Of a stretch of 64,000 nt of DNA, positions 56,941 through 64,000 are shown piece after piece. The stretch covers positions 579,532 to 643,531 of the forward strand of contig KN805382.1 of NCBI GenBank assembly GCA_000818945.1. The letters run 5' to 3'. The position numbers were made by a program, and so were the translations under genes. Below the pieces are notes generated by a model. The model saw nothing but the letters and a program-made list of their open reading frames with translations, was not told the DNA's origin and made no database searches. Every line of letters starts with the position of its first letter. The stretch's first letter is position 1. This DNA is from Schizochytrium sp. CCTCC M209059. Its lineage: Eukaryota; Sar; Bigyra; Thraustochytrida; Thraustochytriidae.

Positions 56941-59430
56941 ATGTCGAGAGCGCTGGACGCGGCCGCCGCCGGCGCGGCAGCTGGCGCGGCGGCCGGCGCG
57001 GCGGCACCGAAGCTTACTTCGGAAGAGGTCCCCAGGGCCCTGCGAGGCCAGTCGGCCCTGGGGTACCTCGCCACGGTGACCTCGCTCGTGCTCTTCGCCG
57101 TCACGTGGAAACTGCAGCTCGTGCTGAGCGAGGGCCCGAGTAGGCGCTTCGTCTCGCTCGTCAAGATTGCCGTCACCATGCAGGCGCTGCGCCTCAGCCA
57201 CGGCCTCGTGCTGCTCGTGCTGCAAGTCCTTGCCATCCTGCAAACGAGACGCCTGTCGAAACTCAACGAGACCGAGCGAGGGTCGCTGCCCTTCACCATG
57301 GGCAGCGAGGAGCTCGCAGCAGCGCAGCCAGGAAACCTCTCCATCTACCTGTGGCTCACCCTGGTGCTCGGTGTGGGCTACGTCATTCTCGTTGTAGAGA
57401 CGGTAGCCGCCGGCCTTCTCACGGGCTTTGCCCCCGTCGTGACGGACTTTCGCACGAACCCCAAGGCCCTGGGTACCTATGTAGGGGCCCTCGTGTGCAT
57501 GTGGATAGCCATTGCTATGCGTGTCATTGCATCTTCGCTCTGCTTGCGCTGGCAACGCGTTTTCCACTTCGATCGCTTCATGTGGTTCACACACTATCGG
57601 CTACGCGTATCTGCCTCGTTGCGTTGGTTCTTTTGTCTCTGTTGCTGCCGCTGGGACTACATGTGGGGCGAACGCTCGCGCAAGCCCGTGCTCGAAGGCG
57701 TCTTTGACCAGGATGAGCTGACCGGCACTGCAACCATGATGGCGTACGTGCTCAACTACAGGTCTCTGGGTCTACGGCGATTCGAAATGATGGGGCTGCT
57801 GAGCAAACTCTTGTACGACGAAGCCAAGAGACTCAAGGCGGAGAAGGAAGCTTTTGAGCGCCGCGTCTCCCAAGAGGCCCGCCGTCAAGAAGATCGAGCT
57901 ATCGCGGCGCCCGTGCAACACTCGGGCGCTGCGTGGATCTTGGATCGCTCACGAATCGTGCGAGCGCTGCTACAGCAGGAAGAGCGCGTGCCGCCGCAGC
58001 CGGCTCTTGGCCCGCTACGCGCACGCCTGGAAAAGGCTCTGGATCTCAACAAGTTTGCCCTTGGAACCTACACGGGCATGCTTCTCGATGCAGAGCGCTC
58101 GTGGTGCTGTTTCATCTTGCAGTGGTACTACACGCAAAGGATTTGCTGGCCATGCTCGATGCGACGCCACCGCGCCCAAGCCCACGTCGACGGTGATAAT
58201 TGCGTAAATGGTCACCGGACAAAGTTTCTCGACTATTTGGCCGAATCAGACGTTGTGCTTCACGCAGGACGCGTCGGCCAGGGCGCCTGTCGAGTCTCGT
58301 ATCAGCTCATCTCGCGACGACAAGTTTCCGACGCTGCGTCAGGCGAGGAGATTGTACTCGCTATTCGCGGCACCGAAGACGTGCACGATATGATTACAGA
58401 TTCACTCATGTGGCCATGCGAACTAGGGACGTCGGAGCTGGGGCTCCCTGCCGGTGCGCATGTTCATTTGGGTGTGCTGTTGTGTGTTCGTAACCTTGTC
58501 AAGGAAGTGGCGCCCAAGTTCGAGCAGGTCTCTGCCGCCTCGCCGTCTGGAACGCCCGTCTGGGTTGTTGGGCACTCCTTGGGCGCCTCGGTGGCGGCAC
58601 TTTTTGCCGTCGCAATGCGTCACGACGCTTCGTGCCCACATTTGGCAGACACTCGTGCCATTTGTTATCAACCGCTTCCTTGTTTGGACTCGATTGGTCG
58701 CGATTATGTCCAGGAGCACGACGGAGAGGCCATTCTGAGCCTGCCATTCGCCGACGATGTAGTGAGCCGTCTCTCTTTGCAACGCCTTCATCGTCTGACG
58801 AGGCGTCTGGAAGCAAGACGGGCTGACGATGCGAATGGTTCTCTCGACAAGGCCATACGCAACAAATTCATTGCCTTTTGGTATTCCTTTCGCTTTGGCT
58901 TTCTCGTCCCGCTCCGCTGCCTGTGGGAGGGTCGTGATCGCATCTATCGCGTGGAAGAAAATGGTTTGCGTGCGAAGCGAGCAAGTCGACGCGGGGCGTC
59001 GACCTCGACGGCGACCGACTCCAATGCGAGTGGTGAAGCTTGGGATCTCGAGTCTGAAGGAGGCAAGCGGCCGGAACAGACCATCATCAAGGCCTCGGAC
59101 GATGGATTTGGTGAAAAGGATGCCTTTGTCTACCCGAGACTCTATCTTGTCGGAACGCTGGTTCACGTGCAGCGCCACCTGCTCCCTGATGGGACTACAG
59201 CTTTTGTGGCCAAACCAAGCGAGCCAGAGGACCGCGCATTTCGCGACATTGAGCTCACCAAGGATATGTTTGTCGATCACATGCCTTGGCGTCTTTCTTC
59301 GGCGCTTGCCGACGTTCTCGACTTTCATTTTCAACGGGCTTCCACATCGTCGCAAAAGGCTCCGCGTCCTGCGGAAATTCGTCGAGACCAGAGCAATGCG
59401 CAAGAAGCATTGCCGATCGCTTCAGTCTGA
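56941..59430 (+). CDS. Membrane class-3 lipase, sn1-diacylglycerol-lipase-like
   Basis: 829 aa from the ATG at 56941 (Ala-rich start). Four hydrophobic segments: about 38-60, 76-100, 131-160 and 178-200 (YVGALVCMWIAIAMRVIASS). The four-helix front plus a cytosolic lipase domain is the DAGL-alpha/beta plan. Lipase core: EEIVLAIRGTEDVHDMITD, nucleophile elbow VVGHSLGASV with Ser546, and acid D605 (LPFADDVVSRLS). The catalytic His is probably in the LVGTLVHVQRH region near 740-745. DAG lipases release 2-acylglycerol from diacylglycerol at the plasma membrane. A regulatory insert with Ser/Arg-rich sequence (about 675-720) lies before the His region. Start uncertain because of the gap upstream. 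Confidence 0.83.
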   Translation: MSRALDAAAAGAAAGAAAGAAAPKLTSEEVPRALRGQSALGYLATVTSLVLFAVTWKLQLVLSEGPSRRFVSLVKIAVTMQALRLSHGLVLLVLQVLAILQTRRLSKLNETERGSLPFTMGSEELAAAQPGNLSIYLWLTLVLGVGYVILVVETVAAGLLTGFAPVVTDFRTNPKALGTYVGALVCMWIAIAMRVIASSLCLRWQRVFHFDRFMWFTHYRLRVSASLRWFFCLCCCRWDYMWGERSRKPVLEGVFDQDELTGTATMMAYVLNYRSLGLRRFEMMGLLSKLLYDEAKRLKAEKEAFERRVSQEARRQEDRAIAAPVQHSGAAWILDRSRIVRALLQQEERVPPQPALGPLRARLEKALDLNKFALGTYTGMLLDAERSWCCFILQWYYTQRICWPCSMRRHRAQAHVDGDNCVNGHRTKFLDYLAESDVVLHAGRVGQGACRVSYQLISRRQVSDAASGEEIVLAIRGTEDVHDMITDSLMWPCELGTSELGLPAGAHVHLGVLLCVRNLVKEVAPKFEQVSAASPSGTPVWVVGHSLGASVAALFAVAMRHDASCPHLADTRAICYQPLPCLDSIGRDYVQEHDGEAILSLPFADDVVSRLSLQRLHRLTRRLEARRADDANGSLDKAIRNKFIAFWYSFRFGFLVPLRCLWEGRDRIYRVEENGLRAKRASRRGASTSTATDSNASGEAWDLESEGGKRPEQTIIKASDDGFGEKDAFVYPRLYLVGTLVHVQRHLLPDGTTAFVAKPSEPEDRAFRDIELTKDMFVDHMPWRLSSALADVLDFHFQRASTSSQKAPRPAEIRRDQSNAQEALPIASV

Positions 59431-60477
59431 AGCACATTGCTGCAGTAAGTTACGAGATGGAGGGGGAGAGAGAGAGAGAGAGAGAGAGAGACCTGGTGTG
59501 TATGTGTAGGTTTTTACGGCTGGCCGCGTGCTTTCGTCCCATGAAGAAAACATACAATCGCTTCTCGAGGCGGGGGGCTCGACCAGGCAACCCGCCACCA
59601 TTATGAAGATATTATGCTCTTGCAGGATAGGTATGAGGATATGTGCACGCTGCCGCCGATAGATAGAAAACGAGGGGAAAGGGGGAGGAGAGAGTGCATG
59701 CGGAAGAAGGCGGAATGAGAGCGTCTGACGATCAATTTTTTGGGCACGACTTTTTGCAAAACAGATAGTAGATCATCAAGCAACTTGCGCGCGACATTGT
59801 ATTCTTTAATTTTTGCGTAGTAAAATGAGAAAACCTCTTCTTGGCGTTGCTTGTCCGTTTTTTCTGTTTTTCGATTTGTTCCCGGTAAAGGTCGGCGTCA
59901 CTGTGCTCTTGGGTCCGGTGGACATTGGTGATAGTTGCGTACCTTGAGTATACTGTGACCAAAATATAACAACGCATTCGTCACAGTGGTATGAGAAAAT
60001 GTGTTCCTGACATTTGCACAGGCCAAGGAAAGCAATTATAGACTTTTTCCTGTTGGGGGTTTCGTGCAAGACGACAGTACAGCAGACTATGGAAACGGGA
60101 TGGGACTGCTGATGCACCTCTTAACAGAGGACTCAACGCATGACAAGCAGCGCTCAACGAAAGAAGCGAAGAGCAATAAGGAGAAAAAAGAGAATCCGTA
60201 AAAAACATCCGTCACGCAGAACCTAGCAGCTTTTGGACATCAACATAAGTTTGAAGAAAAAAAACTGTTTTCAATCACTTTTAAGGGACGGGAGACGGCT
60301 CGCTCAGCCAAGACGAGATTTCGCCGCTCCCCACCCCCAAAAAAAGAGGGGGGGGGGGGGGGACTCGCTCAGCCAAGACGAGATTTCGCCGCTCCCCACC
60401 CCCAAAAAAAGAGGGGGGGGGGGAGAGAATCACTTCTTGCTGGCTGCACTCACTAGTCAGGGCTACGCACACTTTTA
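59431..60477. other. Intergenic with (GA)n and a 65-bp tandem duplication
   Basis: 3' flanks of the lipase-like gene (plus) and NDUFA12 (minus). (GA)n at about 59466-59491. A 65-bp unit is repeated in tandem at 60299-60363 and 60364-60424. AT-rich 59730-60260 without a convincing gene. Confidence 0.5.
60299..60424. repeat. 65-bp tandem duplication ending in A7 and a G-run
   Basis: Two near-identical copies (ctcgctcagccaagacgag ... ccccacccccaaaaaaagag + 11-16 G). On the minus strand this is the 3' UTR side of NDUFA12. The G-run differs in length between copies. Confidence 0.9.
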
Positions 60478-61227
60478 TTACTTGGCGACACCCTTTTCCT
60501 CGTTCATGCGCTTGCGCTGCGCCCAAAAGAGCTCCCAAGGTTCCTTCTCCTTTTCGGGCTCACCAACGACGTTAGACTTGGGCTCGGGATCAGCGCCCCA
60601 AACCTCGATCTTGGGACCCTTCTCCTCGAACAACGGACTTGCCACGGTGCCGGGCTGAACGTAGTAGTCGTTGACGCCTGCCTTGGAGAAGTAGTGGTCG
60701 ACGTTGTAGCCGCGCTCGCGCTGCAGCGTCGGGTTCTTGCGCCAGTCGCGCCTGTGCTTAATGTTGATATGGTGCCTGACCGGGGTGTCGACGCCGTCGA
60801 TAATGTGGTAGCCGGTCTCGGTTGTGGGCTCGACCGAGTCTGGGACCTTGTCGGTCACCGAATGAAGCCATCCGTGCCACGTGGGAGAGATCTCCGAGGC
60901 GTCCCAGAGGGTGCCGTGCGTGAGCCGGGCGGGCTCGACCCAGCGGTGCTGGCCTATCTCGTTGTCGTTTTGTTGGCGACGAAGGCGGTGCGGGTTTCCA
61001 CATGGAGACGCAAGGATTGACAGTGTTAGTTGCCTGTTGCCGTTTCCAGAGTTTGATATTAGCGCGAGACGTCTTTACTTACCGTACTGCTCCTCGAGGT
61101 TCTCGTAGTACTTGTTGCCAAACTCGTCCGTGCCGACGTAGGTGCCGAACTTAATCTGTTTGAGCTGGTAAAACTTGCGCAGGGTGTCCTTGAGACCCCA
61201 CGTCTGCACCGCCTTGATGTAGTTCAT
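60478..61227 (-). CDS. NDUFA12: NADH:ubiquinone oxidoreductase subunit NDUFA12 (B17.2)
   Basis: Two exons: 61083-61227 and 60478-60953, giving 206 aa. Donor GTAAGT (61082-61077) and acceptor gagatAG before 60953; phase 1 joins GG|C, reading QYGQHRWVEPARL. The N-terminal half matches the family: LRKFYQLKQIKFGTYVGTDEFGNKYYEN, then DASEISPTWHGWLHSVTD (W-H-x-W-L-H). It is an accessory subunit of mitochondrial complex I. The C-terminal roughly 110 residues (RHHINIKHRRDWRKNPTLQ ... NVDHYFSKAGVNDYYVQPGT and a Lys/Glu-rich end) go beyond the 145-aa human protein. Read without splicing, exon 2 would start at an internal ATG and lose the domain. Confidence 0.92.
60954..61082 (-). other. Intron of NDUFA12
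   Basis: 129 bp, GTAAGT ... AG on the minus strand, phase 1. Confidence 0.85.
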
Positions 61228-61909
61228 CTTGCTGGCCTTCCTTGCGGAGCACGCTCCAAGCTACTACTGCTGCTGCTGCTGCTGCTGCAGCTGCGCGTCG
61301 CCCAGTGCTTTGTGAATGGAATGAAGCGGCGCCGCGAAGCAGCTGCTCGCTGGTCTCGGGCGCGCGAGTAGGGACGGGTCTCCCCGCGTCTCTCCGGGCC
61401 GCACCGCTGCTGCCGAGGTCCCTCCGTGCGCGCGCGCGCGAAGCCGCTCCCTCGCTCTCTCGGTCTACACGCTCTGGTCGGCAGGAGCGGCAGCGGCGCA
61501 AAGTCCACTTGCAGTGCCCGCGTACTATCGGCAATGACCTCAATTGCACTTCGGGCCGGAATTTACGCACTTATCCCGTCTCCTGCAAGTTGCGCAAACG
61601 CTGGCAGCGACTGCCTCCTCGTCTTGGGCAAGAAGACCGCTGCCGAAATTCACCGCGCGGGTCGAAGCTGGGTACGAGCACGAACATTGTGAGCAGCGGT
61701 CACAGTGATGACGATTTTGCGTCTTTTTCAGGCGTCGGAGAAGACAATCTTGAGACACGATGCGCAGCGAGGTGAGTAGATACTAAGAGCCAAGAAAAAA
61801 AAGGCAGCGCCCAGGCTACCCCCTACCGGGATCTTGATAGGATCCTAAAATAGGGGGTAGAAAGGAAGTTTGATATCTGCAGCAAAGAAATAGAAAAAAA
61901 AATTTCAAG
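61228..61909. other. Intergenic; CAG/CTG tract and a long palindrome
   Basis: Promoter side of NDUFA12. (CTG)n at about 61266-61290. An imperfect palindrome at 61816-61860 has arms CTACCCCCTA (61816-61825) and TAGGGGGTAG (61851-61860) plus inner GGATC/GATCC pairs. A plus-strand open frame here has no recognisable domain. Confidence 0.5.
61894..61902 (-). terminator. RNA polymerase III terminator, tRNA-Pro copy 1
   Basis: T9 on the minus strand, 8 bp beyond the tRNA 3' end. Confidence 0.75.
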
Positions 61910-61981
61910 GGTCCCACCCGCGAATCGAACGCGGGACCTCTCCCACCCTAAGGGAGAATCATGCCACTAGACCAGTGGGAC
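61910..61981 (-). tRNA. tRNA-Pro (AGG), copy 1
   Basis: 72 nt. Acceptor stem GTCCCAC/GTGGGAC, A-box TGGTCTAGTGG, anticodon stem TCTCCC/GGGAGA with loop TTAGGGT (anticodon AGG), T-arm CGCGTTCGATTCGCG containing the B-box. No intron; CCA not encoded; discriminator C. The body strongly resembles eukaryotic tRNA-Pro (TCTAGxGGxATGATTCTC...TTAGGGT). Confidence 0.95.
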
Positions 61982-62607
61982 TGTTTACTGTGATGTCCGT
62001 TGCTGATGCTCTTAGCGTATATGTAGTAGATTCGTCGTGATATGAAAGTGAAGGAAACTAGTATGGTGTGAGTCAGCGAAGAAGCATGGTGATTGTCGGG
62101 GAAAGAAGCATGGTAACTGTCGGCGAAAGAAACATGGTTGCTGCCAGCGGAAGAATAACGGCGGCGCGTGCGCACATCCTTTATTAATTCTGAAATTCAT
62201 GTTTGACGCTGGCGGTAACTATTGCGTTGCATGAAGACGCACCCTGAAAACGAATTTCTGGGTAGATGTTGGCTGATTGAGCAAAGGTCAAAGCGCAATC
62301 GGTACGCTACTCATGTGACGAGATCGCATAGCATGACTGATAACTGCACTATATGCTCTTACGGATGGACATGGATGATTCGGAGACGTTGCTTTGGGGC
62401 AAAGTTCGTAAGCTTGCATGTTTGTTGAGACCTTAAGTACAATGTTGAAAAAACACCAATACTATCGATGATAATTATTTCCTGTGCGGCAATTTCGAAG
62501 GAGGAACGCGAACAAAGATTCTTTTGCTCGTAGCGCTGGTCATCGAAAAAGAATCCGAAGTTGAGCACAGTCACGGATGGAAAAAAAAGTAAAAAAAATA
62601 TTTCAAG
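61982..62607. other. Spacer between tRNA copies 1 and 2
   Basis: AT-rich, no gene. A short imperfect repeat of gaagcatggt/gaaacatggt units with tgtcggcgaa lies at about 62080-62140. Confidence 0.5.
62591..62598 (-). terminator. RNA polymerase III terminator, tRNA-Pro copy 2
   Basis: T8 on the minus strand, 9 bp after the tRNA 3' end, backed up by a second T8 at 62581-62588. Confidence 0.75.
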
Positions 62608-62679
62608 GGTCCCACCCGCGAATCGAACGCGGGACCTCTCCCACCCTAAGGGAGAATCATGCCACTAGACCAGTGGGAC
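62608..62679 (-). tRNA. tRNA-Pro (AGG), copy 2
   Basis: Identical in sequence to copy 1 over all 72 nt, same strand, followed by the same few bases (ttgaaa on the minus strand) before the T-runs. Spacer to copy 1 is 626 bp of unrelated AT-rich DNA. Confidence 0.95.
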
Positions 62680-63463
62680 TTATTTCCGTTGGTGCCGAGT
62701 TTGTCACGGTACTAATCAAGCACCAGCACGTCTCGGTGCATCGCCGCACAAGAGATAGAATCCAAAATTTTACGAGTTTCCCTGTCTTTTCCGCAAAGAT
62801 TGACCCCCTCAGGAGATGAGCATATCACAAGACAATATTCATGATAATATCTATGCACTGGAAAATGGTTCAGCCTCGAATGCACTTATAGGAAACAATA
62901 TCGACGATTCCATACGCTGCTCGCTCATGCCGAATGAATGTTCAGGAAAACACAACAAGGACTGCGTAAAGTACAGAAGAGAGGGACTCTCTTGCAGGAT
63001 GCAAATGTGCAAGGCTTTAGCTTCGTTTGTTCTTTTTTCGATCAAGTTACTGACACTCCCCTTGGTTTCGGCAGAGAGATCGCTGGCTTACGTGTGCCCC
63101 GGCGATCGCTTGACTTTCCCTTTATCGTGTCAGATTCGCGGCTTGCATTTTTGACTGCACAAACGTATACCAATTCTGGCTTTAACCTGGCTGAAACGTG
63201 TCCAATGCTGCTGGTCCTTTTCCCAATTGAAGTAGAGATGGAAAGCTAAACGCAAGCAAATCTGGAAGTTAATTCACTGTCTCATCACCCAAGAAGCTTC
63301 TAGATCGGTGACAGATTCGAGCGATAGACCTCAATCTCACTGCATGACAAAGCCAAAACATATTACTTGACAGATTTGCGCAGATCGCAGGACGGTCGTC
63401 TCGAATTCTCTGCAGTCACAAGCTGGCCCAAAAAAAAAAGTCATCAAAAAAAAAACTTTAGAG
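62680..63463. other. Spacer between tRNA copies 2 and 3
   Basis: AT-rich; two overlapping short plus-strand frames (62816-63154, 62938-63249) with no recognisable domain. Not called as genes. Confidence 0.4.
63446..63455 (-). terminator. RNA polymerase III terminator, tRNA-Pro copy 3
   Basis: T10 on the minus strand downstream of the tRNA, with another T10 at 63430-63439. Confidence 0.75.
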
Positions 63464-63535
63464 GGTCCCACCCGCGAATCGAACGCGGGACCTCTCCCAC
63501 CCTAAGGGAGAATCATACCACTAGACCAGTGGGAC
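63464..63535 (-). tRNA. tRNA-Pro (AGG), copy 3 (D-loop variant)
   Basis: Same as copies 1 and 2 except one base in the D-arm: GGTATGATT instead of GGCATGATT. The GGTATGATT form is the one usual in other eukaryotic tRNA-Pro. Stems intact, anticodon AGG. Confidence 0.95.
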
Positions 63536-63614
63536 AGGTGAAACGTCTCGACACTGTGTCCAACCAATTCACTCGGGAAGGAGAGCCGCAAGAAAAAAAA
63601 GTGAAAAAATTGAG

Positions 63615-63621
63615 AAAAAAA
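63615..63621 (-). terminator. RNA polymerase III terminator, tRNA-Pro copy 4
   Basis: T7 on the minus strand, with further T-runs at 63604-63609 and 63593-63600. Confidence 0.7.
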
Positions 63622-63631
63622 GAAGTTTATG

Positions 63632-63703
63632 GGTCCCACCCGCGAATCGAACGCGGGACCTCTCCCACCCTAAGGGAGAATCATGCCACTAGACCAGTGG
63701 GAC
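63632..63703 (-). tRNA. tRNA-Pro (AGG), copy 4
   Basis: Identical to copies 1 and 2; only 96 bp from copy 3. All stems, boxes and anticodon AGG present. Confidence 0.95.
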
Positions 63704-64000
63704 ACAGCGAACTCAGCCATTTCTGTTGCTGGATGAGAAGCTGAAACTGCGGACACTCCTGCCAAATATAAAACAAAGTTTGGTGTAATGACATGCAGAA
63801 ACAGACGTGCAAGCGTTGAGCTAGATGTTCTAACAAACGATAGATCACGTACATTTAGACTACGTCTAATGCGCTCTTCATCGGGGAAATTTTTGTTGTA
63901 TTGATTGTTCAATTTAAAACAACACGCCAAAGCTTATTTTCATTTATGATGTTGGTAATCATTGATAATTGCTGCGCAAGAGGAAGCGATCACATGCATG
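63704..64000. other. Right edge, no gene seen
   Basis: About 300 bp of AT-rich sequence without a convincing reading frame. Confidence 0.4.

Noticed and set aside
62816..63249. Two short plus-strand frames between tRNA genes
   Set aside because: Overlap each other in different phases, short, no domain and no supportive context.

Overview
This is nuclear DNA of a GC-rich, intron-poor eukaryote. About 24 protein genes are packed on both strands, most as one uninterrupted reading frame, and the few introns are short GTAAGT/GTACGT...AG ones. The mix of genes (mitochondrial B12-dependent methylmalonyl-CoA mutase, a single-AP2-domain protein, an FMO-like oxygenase, a TMEM249-like membrane protein related to animal CatSper auxiliary subunits, complex I and TRAPP subunits) fits a protist. 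My best guess is a stramenopile, possibly a thraustochytrid/labyrinthulomycete; that is inference from style and content, not proof.

Layout. 1-1.0 kb: 5' part of a leucine-rich-repeat gene (minus strand) built from nearly identical 84-bp exons, each one LRR, with near-identical introns. 1.99-2.67 kb: a frameshifted gene relic. 3.35-5.48 kb: a coiled-coil / PD-(D/E)XK-nuclease-like / pseudokinase-like protein resembling Crinkler-type effectors. 6.4-8.7 kb: methylmalonyl-CoA mutase. 8.7-11.6 kb: no gene recognised. 11.6-14.1 kb: a methyltransferase and a TPR-like protein. 14.1-16.7 kb: GC-rich low complexity. 16.7-17.8 kb: TRAPPC1 and a small OCIA-like protein. 19.3-21.0 kb: a CNNM-type transporter. 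21.6-25.8 kb: a K+ channel with a very large extracellular N-terminus. 26.5-28.3 kb: the ribosome-biogenesis helicase HAS1/DDX18. 28.9-29.7 kb: a three-exon TMEM249-like gene. 29.8-36.9 kb: DOT1-like methyltransferase, an unknown poly-Ser protein, a lipid kinase, an FMO and an AP2 protein. 38-43 kb: a TMEM70-like assembly factor, a GNL1 GTPase and a novel SNL-motif protein. 43-46.5 kb: a block of microsatellites. 46.5-48.4 kb: an OTU/PUB deubiquitinase of VCIP135 type. 49.2-54.6 kb: a transposon gene with zinc ribbon, DDE transposase and Ulp1-like protease, split by one frameshift, with a decayed relative at 55.6-56.25 kb. Between them lies a Cys-rich small gene. 56.9-59.4 kb: a membrane diacylglycerol-lipase-like protein just after a 60-N assembly gap. 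60.5-61.2 kb: the complex I subunit NDUFA12 (two exons). 61.9-63.7 kb: four copies of tRNA-Pro(AGG).

There is no operon logic, as expected for a eukaryote. Several pairs are divergent over short shared upstream regions (HAS1/TMEM249-like; lipid kinase/FMO), or convergent (TMEM249-like and DOT1-like stop 23 bp apart). Mitochondrial functions recur (MUT, TMEM70-like, OCIA-like, NDUFA12). The most unusual items are the LRR exon array, the nuclease-pseudokinase protein, the ectodomain K+ channel, the transposon/relic pair and the SNL-motif protein. Starts were set at the first sensible in-frame ATG, not at upstream GTG/TTG codons.
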